Shown here in pieces: positions 22,297 to 35,652 of a DNA stretch of 64,000 bases. How positions within the stretch are numbered: position 1 is the stretch's first letter; every line of letters begins with the position of its first letter. The notes below the pieces were generated by a model. The model had not been told where the DNA came from. It saw only the letters and a list, made by a program, of their open reading frames with translations, and ran no database searches. Position numbers and translations under genes: made by a program. The DNA is from Ichthyophthirius multifiliis (lineage: Eukaryota; Ciliophora; Oligohymenophorea; Hymenostomatida): assembly GCF_000220395.1 (NCBI RefSeq), contig NW_004086039.1, positions 28,744 through 92,743 of the forward strand, read 5' to 3'.

Positions 22297-25200
22297 TATA
22301 TTTATATATATATTTATATATAAATTATCATCAATATTTTATACTCCATATGAATACACATCAGCTTTTGTTGTATATTGTTTTTTTTCAAAAACTTCAG
22401 GAGCCATCCAATGCTTATTTTTAATAAAAAAATTAAAATAAAAAAACAAAGCAATTAATTTACAAATGTTCCCAATACAGAAGTCATAGGATCTTAAGAT
22501 TAAGTTCTCGAAAGTCCGAAATCAGCAATTTTAATATTATAATTAAAAGAGTCTTCATTAAAAGGAACATCCAAAAGTAAACTATGTATATAATAAATAA
22601 TACGAAAATAAAAAAATAATATACTTTAAAGATTTTAAATCTCTATGTATTATAGGAGGAGTTAAATTATGAAGATAAATCATTCCATTTGCTATATCTT
22701 TTGACATTTTAATTCTATGCAGCCATTATATATTTTTGTCTAATTGTTTATGTAATAATTAAAACATAGAACCCCCATTACACAATTCAGTAATTATATA
22801 AAAGTTGTCTACTTTTTATGTCACTCCTATTAAAGATACTAGATTTATTTATGGCTGAATTTTATTAAAGCTTATATTTCTCTTTGAAATTCTTTTTAAT
22901 TCCTTTCATTCATTGAATTTACATTAATTTCTTTTATTGCTACTTCTAGTTAATTAAATAAACCTTTATATACTTTAGCTGAATGTCCTATTTTTTAATT
23001 AAAAAAAGAAATATATAAATGATAATAAAAATTTAAATACCTGATCCAATTTATTTGCCAAAAGTTAATCTATTGAAATTGATAATAATATTTTTAGGAT
23101 CTTTAAATTATAAATATCATAAAAATTAAATATATAAATAAAAATAAAAAAAAATATATAAAAATATAATTGTATTTAATATATATATAATAAAAAATAA
23201 TTAATACTATGCTATACTCGGTTTATTATAAATTATTTTAACTCTTGAATACTTTCACTATTATAAGAAGAAGTAGAATTATGATTATCTAATTCATTAT
23301 CTTAATTATTATTATTATTGAATTCTTAAATATTTTCATTTTATTTAAAATTTTACCAATTATTTTATTATTGTTATAATTAATTAAAGTTTTATTACCA
23401 TTAATTTTATTATATTTTCTCTTAAAAATTTTATTATTTATTATTATTATTATTCATTTAATTTTAGTTTTATTAATAATCGAAATTTTAAAATTTAAAT
23501 TCTTAAAAAATATCGTTTTATTATTAATTTTTCATTTGAATAGTTTTTTCTATATTATTATTATTAAAATTTAATTAATATTTAAATTATTATTATTATT
23601 AGTTATATTATTAATTTTCATTTTTTTATTATTTTTGAGTATTTACATTACTAAAGTTCCAAAAATCAAAATTTTGATTTGTAGCTTAATTACTCATAGA
23701 TTTTTAATTTTTTAAAGCACTAAAATTATCAAATAATTCAAAATCATTTTATTATTGATTTATTTTTTATTAATCATTAAAATAAAAATTTATAGCCGAC
23801 TAACTTTTCTAATTATGGAATTATTAACTATTTTAAATATTATTCCCAATAACATCAGAAAAATCCCAAAAGTTAATATTTTTATATTATTCACTATTTA
23901 ATATTTATTCATTATTAAATTATTATTAATTTAAAGTTTAATGAGCAAATGTTAATTTGTTATTTTATTCATTTTCTTCATCATAGGATTCATTCATCAT
24001 ACTTTTTTCTTCTTCTTTATATAAACTTTTCTTACTATTGTTTGTTTTTTTGCTATTTTCGAATTTTTTTTCTTAATTTTACTTGTCTTATAATAAATGT
24101 TAATTTTTGTTTTCTATTTCTATTTATTCATATTAATTTGCTAAATTGAAATCTTCTTAGTCTTAATCAACTAAAAGTATTCCCTAATTTTATTTTTTAT
24201 TTGTTTTATTGTTTTTCTTTTCAAAACTATTAGATATACTATTTTATTTTAATTCATCTAAAAAACAAAAAAAATTCATAAAAAAAATATAAAAAATTAA
24301 TATATAGATATTTAAAAAATTATATTTTAGAAAAAATACCATTTTTTAACTCTTTTTTCTTTCCTGAAAATTTAATATCTTTTTTTAAATCATCTTATAT
24401 AGAAGGAATAGTAACTCCATAACTTAAAGGCAAATACAATCCAAAAATAGACTTATTATAATTTAGAAACGAAAAAATATTAAACTCTTCATTTTAAAAT
24501 GATTTTAACCCCAAAACAAACTCCAAAACCTTATGATCTACTAAAATACTAACAAAGTTTTTAAAATGAGAAAATTTTTTAAAAAACTATAAACACTAAT
24601 CGAATAAATTCTCATAAGAATTCTTAAATTCTTAAATTTTTCCTTCAAAAAAACACTTACTTTAATTTTATTCTAAAAAAACACTTGATTTTATAAAACA
24701 AACAAGTAAAAATGTCAGTGTACACAAAAGACAATACATTTCATCTACTAATTAGACATAAACACTCATTTGAATTTCCATTATAATATTCTAACTTAAA
24801 ATCTCATTTGAAAAAACCACTAATTAATTCATATAATTTAATAAATCTTCAATTAATTACCATTTCAAAAGGTTATTATTATTATTATTATTATTTTTTC
24901 CAACATTATCTAAAAATGGTTTTAACGAGAAATTACCTTCCAAAAAACCAGAATACTAATTAGCCAAATTAATTTTTTATCTTAATCTTTATGCATACAT
25001 ATTAATAAGTTTAGTAGTAAAAATGGATCTAATTTTATCCTAAGAATTATCCTTAGGGTCTATATTTTACCAAACTGAAATAATTTAATTTAAAATATCA
25101 TTCGATGACCCTTTTTTTTATCCATTATTTTTAAAAACTGTCTCCAAAGGGCCTTTTTTTACATAATTGTGTAATAAAATTAACGATTTTAAGCAAATTA

Positions 25201-26446
25201 TAGTATTTTGGGTATTTTATATTGTCATAAATTATAAAAACATCTCATAAAATTTTTAGATTTTTTCTTTTTTTTACCATGCCTTAATAATTAATTTCTG
25301 AATAAAATTTTAATTTGGTTCTTCTTAATTTTCCTATAGAGTAGCCAAAAGCCATCCTTTAGTACTTTTATTATACATAAATATCATCAATTTAGAAATC
25401 GTATTTTATTTAATTTCTATTTCTTATATATTCTTGAATATATTATTATCTAATAATCCTGTATTAGTTTAAGGTATTTTCAAGTCTTGCCAACAACTCA
25501 ATATGAACTATAACAAAACTAGAGGTTTTGGTCTAAAAAATGGATTAGGAGTTAAAAGTTTTTGAATTAAAGTTTATAAGTTTTTACTATATTTCGGAAA
25601 ATCCGGTAATTCGATTTATTTATTGCAATTTTCCACACTATAGACATTAAAAGGGTTCTTATTATAACATAAAATATATAAAATTACTCCCACAGCATAT
25701 ACATCGACCATCTCATTTATTGGATAACCTAAGTTTAAATAAAGTTATTCAGGAGCACGGAAACCTTCGCTGGAATTCTTGGATATTTCTTAATCTACAG
25801 AGGCAAATTCATCACTGGAAATCGATTAATATTAATGTGTAGTTACGTTTTGGAAATTTCCTATTTTATAATTGTTATCTTCCCCAAATAATATATTTTT
25901 CATGTTTATATTACGATGGATTAAAGGGTTGGGTCGAGTTTATAAAAAGTAAAGGCCTTATAGAATATCACGACCTATTCTGATTATTTGAATTTCCTTC
26001 ATGGCGTATTAAGGTAATTTATCAAATATTTACTATAATGAACCTTTTGGACAATATTCTAATATTAATACACATAATTCGTTATCTTTTATTTATTAAC
26101 GAAAAGCTGCTTTTGTTTCTAATAGGTTTGGATGATAATTTTCACTTTTTTTTTTATTTATAATTATTAATTTATTTATTTATTTATTTTACTTTTGTTT
26201 TAATAATGGTATTAATGTTTTTTCTTCTTTTATTTTTGTCCATGCAAATACTTCTTATTGGTAATATTAATTCATTAATTCAATGTTTGAGTCTGATAAT
26301 TTCACTACTATTTAGGGACTTTCTATTACTGTGTAAAAATAGCAGTTCAGTTACGATTCGAAGTATTAGACTTCCTCTTTTAATGTATATTTTATATTAT
26401 ATATTTAACTTTTTATTATTTGCTTTTTGAATTTATTTTGTTTCAT
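21939..26446 (-). CDS. NAK-like pseudokinase - ANTH domain - N/Q-rich adaptor tail - TKL-like kinase
   Basis: Starts MKQNKFKKQIIKSQIYNIKY at 26446. The N-terminal kinase fold has IVVKL, HPNL, LILEYCPKGSL, LIHRNINMKNILFG, YKIGNF and GFRAPEQLYLNLGYP..VDVYAVG, close to the NAK (AAK1/GAK) family. HRD is HRN and DFG is GNF, so it looks inactive. In the same open frame follows an ANTH-like domain (TIICLKSLILLHNYVKKGPL; LINMYAQRLRQKI; VYVQLVDEMYCLL), then an acidic linker and an Asn/Gln-rich tail with WxxF-like motifs (FWDFSD, FWNFSN, WQNF). After an intron comes a second kinase: LTFGKQIGSGHSAKVYKG, VAIKEI, HRDLKS, ADFGLSRT, HWMAPEVF, SYGIVLYEICFRKTPY, LMKDCWEQNPNNRPDF, ending with TGA at 21939-21941. 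One -1 break lies near 22841. About 1,300 residues. Likely a clathrin-adaptor/endocytic signalling protein. Confidence 0.8.
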
Positions 26447-27536
26447 TATTTTTTTTTTTTTAAAGTTGAGTTATTTTTATTTTATATATTTATTAATTTT
26501 TTTTTTTTGCTTCTTTTTTTTTTTTTTTCGACTTAAATTGAAAATAATACACTAAATAAATAATTTTATGCTTTTTTTTTTTAATAATTAAAAATAATTT
26601 TTTATAAAAATTTCAATGAATTATATATAAAAATTGTTTTTTTAAATATAATTTTTTTTTAAAAAAAAAAAAAATATTAATCAAAACTAATTCTAAAGAA
26701 AATATTGATAAAATTAAAAAATAAAAAAATATTAATATAAAAAATAAAAATATGTACTTATTTATAGATATAATATTATTTAAATCTAAAAATTATAAAA
26801 AATATGAATAAATTATATAAATAGTGTATAAAATTATCAATTTTATATATATATTTTTGTTGTTGCAATAATTAATCGTACTATTATAGTTAAAAACTAA
26901 AATACTTATAATTTTAAAATATAAATGAATTAAAAAAAAAAAAGCAAATATATTTTATAAAATAAATAATATTATTTAATAAAAAATATAAACAAAATTA
27001 TCATTTTTTATTTCCTTAAAAATATAATCAAATATATATAAAGGAATATATATAAATAAAAAATAAAATAATTTTTTTTTTAAAATTAGCCAAGCAAAAG
27101 GAAGTAAATAATAAATTATAAATGAAAAATATTTAAAAGCGATTATTATTATATAAATATAGTATATAAATAAAAAATTATTTTTTATAAAAAAACAACA
27201 AAAATAGTAATTATTATGTTTATAAATCTAATATGAATAATATAATATAAGTTATTAAAAATTAATTATATATAAAAATTGTATGTAATTTAAAAAATTA
27301 AATAAACATCAATTTAACATTTATAATATTTATATTAAAAAAATAAGTATATATTTATAAATATATAATATATGTAATTTTAAAAATAAAAAATAAAATA
27401 AAATAAAATATATTTATTATAAAATATTTATTAAATAAATGTAAAAAAATATATAAATAAAAAAATAAAACTTATATTATAGTATTTAATATAATTAGTT
27501 AAATTTTTTTATTTTATCTATAAAAATAAAGATAAA
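26447..27536. other. Intergenic A+T-rich
   Basis: No coding signal seen. Poly-T near 26450 and 26505-26530 lies just upstream of the pseudokinase-ANTH gene. Confidence 0.6.
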
Positions 27537-28426
27537 TCATATGTTTCTTCTAAGACAATAAAGATTAGTATCTCTATGTAAACTTTAAATAGATATATAT
27601 TTTTCTTAATATTCACTATCTAATTAAAAATAAATAAAAAAAATTATATAAATTTATTACTATTTTTCAAATTTTAATCTTAATCAAATAATTTTTTCCC
27701 TTAAAAGCTAATGTTATTAGTCATAAATCCAGAAATATTTGTTTTTTAATTAACTATAATAGGATCATTATTAAAATAAGGTTTATTATTATTTTAAAAT
27801 TAAATATTATTAAAAAATGACTAATAAATAGTTTTGTTTTATTAAGACTATTTATTATATAATATATATTATTTAAAATAATAAATATAAAATAAAAAAA
27901 TATATATTATATATTATATATTATATATATATATATATATAATTTTATAATTTTATATATTTTATATATTTATATAATTTATAATATACATTAATAGAAG
28001 GGTGATTTTAAGGCATTGTTTATGCTCCATATTTATGTGTAGTCGCATTCAAACTTTTATCAATAAATTCTTTAAAATATTTTTTTATTATAAAATTAAT
28101 TTTTTTTCTTTTTTACTATGTTTTTTATAATTATGTCCAGTAGAACTTAATTTATATGGATTTTCTTTTCCATAATTTTCATTTAAAACTACTTGCGCAG
28201 ATCTTGCAAATGTTTATCCGAAAATATTATTTGATTTTATTTGAGGAATAAAACCTTAATAGCCTTGAATACATTATTTAGATTCATTTTGCTTTTATAT
28301 ATATATTTAATATAAAGTTATACTTTTTTAAATTTTTTTTACATTTTATTTAGTCTATTCATTTATTTTTTTATATTAATAATCTTTTGACCAACTGTAG
28401 AATTTTTCTGGAGCAATATTTTGCAT
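27537..28426 (-). CDS. FAM166/CIMIP2-like ciliary microtubule inner protein
   Basis: Starts MQNIAPEKFYSWSKDYQYKK at 28426 and ends ..RDTNLYCLRRNI with TGA at 27537-27539. The key segment is CIQGYQGFIPQIKSNNIFGQ followed by TFARSAQVVL, the GYxGFIPxxK..xxGxTF signature of the FAM166/CIMIP2 (DUF2475) family. Members sit inside ciliary doublet microtubules. Introns at about 28290-28341, 28079-28125, 27860-27995 and 27622-27661 all join in phase. Later pieces read SSTGHNYKKH, LNATTHKYGAQTMPQNHP and TNISGFMTNNISFQGKKLF. Length (about 200 residues) suits the family. Assignment rests on the signature only. Confidence 0.7.
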
Positions 28427-28635
28427 TTTTTTTGTATTTTTTTTTGTATTATAAAATTTATTAAAATTATATTTTTATTTAATATAATTTTTATATTATT
28501 TTTTCTTTTAATATTTTATTATTTACCATTAAAAGTTATTTATTTTTAAAAATAAAATTTATTTTCATATTTTTATTAAAAATTATTTTTAATTAAATTT
28601 TTTATACAATTTATTAATTATAAATAAATAGGAAA

Positions 28636-29667
28636 TCAATTATTTTATATTTTTAGAATTATTAATTTAATTATCTCTTTAATTATTTAAATTATTTTTT
28701 TTATTTTTTGAAGATATTATAATTAAGTTATCATCAATATTTTTTTTTTTGAATTATTTTTCTTAATTACTTAATCTTATTACAATTTCTCAGTTTAAAT
28801 ACTTTAAGATGATTTTGTTCTTTATTTTTCTATTTAAATTATATAAAATTTATTAAATTTTATGTTTATTAGATTCCTTGAGTAACTGTGCTTATAAAAT
28901 CTAAATTACTATTTTTATTTATTAAATTTTAAATATTTTAAAGGACAAATACAGGTTTTAAGTTATTTTCTTTAGAGAAATTATAAATTATTTAGTAGCT
29001 TTTATTTTTTTAGTTTATATCTAAAATTTATATTAGACTATCAAGTTTTGTCCTGAATAAATTTTGTTCGTGATTTTATAAAAATTATAGTATGTTCATT
29101 AAGAAAAAAATTCCATTTATTTTTTTATTTATAATATTTTAAATAAAAAATTTATTTTATTTAAAAATTTCTATCAATTTTTAGTTAAAATTTTAATCGA
29201 AAAATTAATTAAATTAAATTTCGTTTATAATAAACTCAATATCTAAAATATTTTAATTATTTTTTAAAACTTCATATTAAAAACTAACCAAAAAATTCTA
29301 AAATTAATATAGAATTCTTAAATTTTTATAACTAGGATTTTAATAATTTAAAATACCAAATAAATATGCAAAATACTAACAAAATAATGTATTATTAGAC
29401 TTTAAAACTTCAATTATTTATATCAAATTTTAAGCACTTTTATTTATGTCAAATTAATTTTTTTTAAACAGATAATTTATTAATTATTCACTTGGATTTT
29501 CACTTTTTAAATTTAAATTTAAAATCTAATTATAAAAATAAGATAACTCTTCGTATGTTTCTTTTTCATTTATTTAATCTTTTTACATTAAAAAGTTTTT
29601 TTAGCTACTTAAAAAAAAACTAAAAGGATGTGAGCCTAATAATCTAATATTATATATATATAATTAT

Positions 29668-29714
<47 letters not shown>

Positions 29715-30864
29715 CTTTTAAATATACTATTATATATATAAACATTTTTTAAATACCTTAAATCAAAATTTATTTTTTTAATTTCATGAAATTAATTATT
29801 TTTTGAATAAATTTAATATGGACTTAAATTATATGTAAAATTATCAATTAATGTATTAGAAATATTAATTAATTATTATTAATTTAATTTAATATTTTAT
29901 AAGGTTGCAAATTCTTATTTTTTAATATAATTTTTAAACTCAATAGTTTTATCTGTTAAATTTTTTAATAATAAAGGCTGATTTTCATGACTTTAAAAAT
30001 CTTTTATATATTATATTTATTCATTTAGACTATGTTTTAATCCATTTATTTCTTCTATTTTTTATTAAATGTTTTATTTTAATTTATTCTATATAAGTTT
30101 ATTTAATTATTATTATTAAATATTTTATTTTTTTATATATAGTATTTTAATTCTTAATTATTTAATTGTATTAATAGATTCGTCTTATCTAAGTAAACTT
30201 TCATATTAGATTTTATTTTTTATTCTTAAATCGATTTAGTCCATGAAAAAAATGAAAAACTTTTAAAGTCCTTCACAAAAAAAGGCCAAATTATTATCAA
30301 ATTTATTCATTTTTCGAATTATCGATGGCATCATTTCAACTATAATTTTTACGCTTTTTATTATAAGTGAATCATGAAAATTATTTTCTAATATAGGATT
30401 AATAATTTCTTAATCTAATTTATTTAAAATCCCAAAAAGTACCTATATTGTCTCATTGTTTAATAAATTAGAAAATTACATTTAATCTTTTTGTAAGTTA
30501 TTTTATATTAAAAGTACTTCCATAAATTACTTAATATCTGGGTTTACAAAATTTAATTATTTTATAATTTTTTCGTGGTTTTTTATTAAATTATTATTTT
30601 TTATATAATCACATAAATATATATTTTATTACTATTATTAGGGTATATTGGTAAATTAATGTTTAGAATTTATTAATCTGGTACTACATTCAGCCTATAT
30701 TTACTATATTATGGCTTTTTTAGGATCATAAAATGAAGATTGAACACTTTTTGTGGTATATATAGCCCTTTTTTCCCTTTATTCTGCTATTTTTTTTTAC
30801 TTTATTAGTTATCGGGAAGGTTTAATGAAGGAATTCTTTTGATTTTTATAAGCTTTTAGCTCAT
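28636..30864 (-). CDS. Large alpha-helical protein, possibly importin-alpha/ARM-like
   Basis: Starts MSQKLIK at 30864; a -1 break in the A-run 30843-30847 leads into a basic region, SRQLIKQKKIAEQREKRAIY, reminiscent of an importin-beta-binding segment. Armadillo-like helices follow (FMEVLLIQNNLQKDQMQFSN, LLNNETIQVLFGILNKLDQE, IINPILENNFHDSLIIKSVK). An intron of about 125 bp lies near 29635-29760. The rest (LFCQYFAYLFGILNYQNPSY, GIFFLMNILQFLQNHEQNLF) is helical to TGA at 28636-28638. If an ARM protein, it would act as a cargo or scaffold receptor. The match to importin-alpha is weak, with no clear WxxxN repeat. Treat the function as unknown. Confidence 0.55.
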
Positions 30865-31240
30865 TTTAAATTTTTATTGTTTGGTTTTTAATTTTTTTGT
30901 TTCCTTTTTTTGTTTTAATTTTTAAGTTATAAAAAATTAAAATGTAAATATTAACCAACAAAATGTTTTTTTTTAAAAAATGATATATATATTTATACTA
31001 TTTTTAATTTTTATTTACAGAATTTTCATTAAAATCATAAATTAAATATTAATATTTTTTATTAATTTCTTAAAACAATATATTTATTATTATAAACTAT
31101 AAATTTTTATAAAAAAACTTAATATTAAATATAACGCATTATATTAATTAAATAATAATAATTATAAAAAAATAATATAATATCCTTAATAAGAAAACAA
31201 GAGTAATCATTCTTTTTATAAATATCTATATTATCATTTT

Positions 31241-32288
31241 TTATGTATTCCCAAAAAAAGAAGTTTAATATTATATTAATTCTTTCTTATTTTTGTTAAA
31301 TTCTTATATTAATATGGTTTAAGGTTAATTTTTATTTTAATATAATACTCGAAAAAAAAGAAATAAAGGAAAATTTCTATATAAATGAATATATTACTAG
31401 TTCAAAAACAATAAACCTGGGTTATCACAGTTAATATTAACTATCAAATAGTCCGAAAATATAAAAATAATACATTTAATTACTGTTATTTGATTATATA
31501 AAAAACCATTACAACTAATGATTTTATAAATATTTTAGTTATTTCCTAATAATATGTGTTTGATTTATATTCTCCGGTGTACAAAATTCCAAATAATACT
31601 TTACTCTAAAGTTTTGTATTTATTTTTATATATTATATTTAAGTAAAACGAAAGAATTATAAACTACAAGTACTATTAGAATAAGCTAAATAAAACTTAG
31701 CGACTATCTAATTTAGCTTTATGTAGGACAGAAATAAAATCTTTTTATTTAATAAGTCTATTAATTATTTTTTATGTATAAATCGGCTTAAAAATAAGTT
31801 TATTAGAGTAGACGGAGTATATATAAAAAATATAAATAAGAGATATTTTAAATATATAATTATTTGAATTTTTGTTTTTTAGATTTAAGTATTTATAAAA
31901 ATAAAAACTAAAATAGGAATAAGGAGTTCCTATATTATTCTAAAGTATAAAAATCAATATTTCCAGAATATATCAAATGAGCAAAAAATCAAAATTATAG
32001 TTTACGAAATAAGTTATCCAAAGTTGCTTAAAAGCAGAAGATGTTTACAATTTATTTATGTAGCTAAAGCAAATTAATTAAATTCAAGATATAAATATCT
32101 ATATTATAACTCAAAGTTTTTGTTTATTATTAGTTTATAATATAAAATAAAAAATCATAGAAAAAAAAAAAACTCCAATTTATCTTCTTAAATAAAAATT
32201 ACTTACTAATTTATACTTTAAAAAGACTTTTTTATAAATTCAAATATGTTGCTTCTTCTTAACCAAATTAATTATCAATATTTTATGA
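31241..32288 (+). CDS. Weak, frame-broken unrecognised gene
   Basis: An ATG at 31241 opens MYSQKKKFNIILILSYFCQI, a hydrophobic N-terminus. The frame continues to about 31505, breaks in a six-A run, and resumes as TTNDFINILVISQQYVFDLY and LLEQAKQNLATIQFSFMQDR up to a likely intron (about 31818-31881). A Gln/Lys-rich exon (FKYLQKQKLKQEQGVPILF) ends with TGA at 32286-32288. The splice phase does not close without another indel. Base composition is a little less A/T than the neighbouring spacer. It may be a real membrane-anchored protein or a relic. Confidence 0.35.
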
Positions 32289-32984
32289 ATTTATATTTGT
32301 TAATTTTTGTTTATTTAATATCGCCATATAATGCTATTTAATTAAATTTTATTTAAATGAATGAATTTTTTTATTATAAAAAAAATGGTTTATTAAATTA
32401 AAATTATATTTTTTTTTTAATAAATATTCCAAAATATAAGATTTTTATATAATTATATTTATTAAAATAAATTACATATTTACATCTAACTGAAGCAGTG
32501 ATAAAAATATTATAATCAAAAAATTACAAAGACAAATTTACAGAGTTTAAGAAATATATATATAATTTAATAGATTAAGCAAAAGATATAAAAATTTAAA
32601 AGAAAATTAATTATAAATTTAAGATGTCAATTAGTGTGTATAATCTATATTAAAAGCTTTAACAAGAAAACAAGAATCCTTAATTTTAAAAATGACAATA
32701 TCATTTAAAATAAAATTAAATGTTATATATAAAATAATTACTATAGAATATATAATTATAAAATTATACATATAAAAAAAAGAAGTGGATTATTTTGGTA
32801 TGAAAACATAATATGAAAAAAATATTTATAAATAAATATAGAAAATAATAAAAATATATATATAATATAAAGGAAAAAAAAATTGTAAATATAAAGAAAA
32901 AATATTTTTTTAATAAATATTGAAAATTAAAGTAATGTAAAAAATTAATGTATAAATATAAAAGAAGATATATGAAATTTTATT

Positions 32985-33054
<70 letters not shown>

Positions 33055-33138
33055 TTTCTTTATATTTAATTTTAGTTTTTTATATATATATTTAAAAATT
33101 ACAAAAACTATATTTTTTTTTAAATTATAAATTAAAAT
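32289..33138. other. Intergenic with (ATA)n microsatellite
   Basis: No coding signal seen. A long (ATA)n repeat lies at about 32987-33053, 85-150 bp upstream of the next start codon. Confidence 0.6.
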
Positions 33139-35487
33139 ATGAATTATTCTTTTGAATTTAATAATTCTAAAAAATATGCTAAAGAAATAATAAATACCTT
33201 CATCAAAACCGAAAAAGAATCTTAGCAAATCAAATCTCGTTTTAATTTTTAAAAAGCTCCTTAATAAATAAAATAATATAGACTAGAAAACAGTTTAGAA
33301 CGAAAAGAAAGTTCAAATGAAATACAATATTTAAAAAATAAAAGAGAAAAATTAAAAGAATAAACATAATAAATGGAACAATAATTAAAATAAAATTTAA
33401 AAAAAAATCTTTTTTAATATTAAGACATCCAGAGAAACAACTCATTAACATAAACATTAAATAATTTATAAAAAGAGGCTAATGAAAGTAGAAATAAATA
33501 TAACTAATTTCGATTAAATAAGATTTTAAAAGCTTTCGATTTTGCATTTTTAAGATATAGAAAAGAAAATACTTTTTAATTTTTTTAAGTTTTAAAAAAT
33601 GAATGGAAAAATTATAAAAATTTGTATAATTAAGTATATTTTTTATATATATATATATTTTTTATTTTTTTTTAAAAAAAAAACAAGGTTTTTAAAAAAA
33701 TGGATTTTTATAAAAAATAAGTAATATTAAAAAAATGGCAAGTTTATGTATAAAATAAAAAAAAAGAATAAAATTATTAAATTTTCATGTAATTAAAAAT
33801 GAATGAAAATGCATTTTTAGAAAAAGCAAAAAAATATTCAGAAAAAAAACTTTAAAGATAAACTTTTATTTATTGGAAAAAATATATAAAAAATATTATA
33901 TAATCTAAAAATATTGAAAAAGAAAAAAGTTGTTTAAAATATAAAATAAAAGATTTAATCCAAAACATTAAAAAATCAGTATAAGACTAAGAAGAAGAAG
34001 AATAAAAATAATTAAATTAAATTGAAAAAAAAGTATAAAAAATCAACTTTTAATATAATAAAGAAATATTACCTTAATAATAAGATGAAGAAGAACAAAT
34101 AATTTTTTAAGAAGAAAAAGATTTTTTAATAGAAAAAAAATTTTAAGAAGAAAAAAATTTTTAAGAAGAAAAAAAAAATTAAAAGAAAAAAATTTTTAAG
34201 AATAAAAAAAAATTTAAAACGAAAAAAAAAATTAAGAAGAATAAAAAATATAAAACGAAAAAAAAAATGAAAATATACATTATAAAGAATTTGCTTTTTA
34301 GAAATAAATGCAATATAGTCCTTAAAATAATGAAGATGATTATAATATAATAAATACTTTATAAGAATAATAAGAAAATAAATCTACTTTAAATTTGTTT
34401 GAGAATAATTATATAGAAGAATAAGGAAATGAATAGGAGTTAATTTAAGTAACTTTTAGATAATAAGAAAATAATAATAGTAATAACAATATAGTTTAAA
34501 AATAAGGAAAAAATTTGAAAAAAATTATTGAATAAAGATGCGATTAAAGGAAAAAAAATGCGGAAGAAATAAAAAAAAAACACGAAGAATTAAGATAAAT
34601 AAAAATTTTGGAATAAAAAAAAAAAGAAGAAATGGCTTTGGAAGCTGAAAGGCTTAAAAAGAAAGAAGAATTTGAAAATTTCTAAAAAAAAAATGCAAGA
34701 AAAATTAAAAAGAAAATCATTATAAGAAAAAAAATATATATAGGAATAATTTAATAAAGCTGATTAATTTAGAGTTTATTTATAAATGGTAAAATTTTAT
34801 TATTTATATATATATATTATTTTAATTTTAATTTTTTTTAGAAATATTATGGTTTTATTTAAATTTAATAAGTTTTATAAAATTAAAACTAAAAAATAAT
34901 AATTGCGAATAAATTTAATTAAAAAAGACTACAATTTGATACTTTTTAAAAATTTAAACAAGCATTATAAACTATTCTTCAAGAAAAAAACAAAATTTTT
35001 TAATAAAAAATAAATAAACTTAATTTATTTAAATAAAAGTAAAACTTTTATAAATATACAAAAAAAAATATATATATATAGATTATATTTCTAAAAAATT
35101 AAATTTTTTTTAAAAAACTCCTAAGAAAAAAGCCTTTAATTTCATTAACATAGAATTTATTTTTTAAAAAGAATGTCTTTTTTTAAATGGTATTAAATTT
35201 TAAATGAATTAAATCAAGAAAATATATAATATGAAAAATAATATTAATAAATTATTAATTAGTTTACTAAAGTAGATATATTCAATTAAAAAAAATATAT
35301 ATTTTTTATAAAGGTTGTATTAGAAGAAAGATCATTTAGAGCTTGGAAAATATATTATTAAGAAGAAAAAGAAGAAAGATTAAAAAAAGAACATAAAGAA
35401 AAAATGTGGGATAAAGTAAATAATTGGATGGAAGAAATAAAAAAAAATTAAGAAAATGTAAATATTAGTGTAAATGATTTAGAATGA
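33139..35487 (+). CDS. Sfi1-like repeat protein (putative centrin-binding coiled coil)
   Basis: Starts MNYSFEFNNSKKYAKEIINT at 33139 and ends NVNISVNDLE with TGA at 35485-35487. It is largely charged coiled coil with spaced hydrophobic-x-x-Trp/Phe units: AFLRYRKENTFQFF, ILKKWQVYV, FIYWKKYIK, FDTFQKFKQAL, SFFKWYQIL, SFRAWKIYY and KMWDKVNNWM. Sfi1 repeats (FxxWxxxxx) bind centrin at basal bodies, which suits a ciliate. A Lys/Glu run at about 34120-34265 (repeats of FQEEKN) contains several one-base breaks in long A-runs. Introns lie near 33632-33685, 34788-34840, 35029-35079 and 35270-35313. The Sfi1 call rests on repeat spacing only. Confidence 0.5.
34120..34265 (+). repeat. Tandem AAGAAGAAAAAAATTTTT-type repeat within the gene
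   Basis: Imperfect repeats of about 18 bp encode FQEEKN-like units. A-run lengths vary and the reading frame shifts between copies. Confidence 0.6.
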
Positions 35488-35652
35488 AAAAGCATAAAAA
35501 AAAAATAAAAATAATAAAATTAAATTATATAATATATAATATATATATATATATTTACATATAAATATTTTTATATTTTACTCATATTTTTTATTTTTAT
35601 ATTATATAAATTTTATTAATATTATTCTATAATTATATTATATATATATTAA

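Noticed and set aside
26206-26430. Hydrophobic plus-strand frame
   Set aside because: It is antisense to the N-lobe of the NAK-like pseudokinase.
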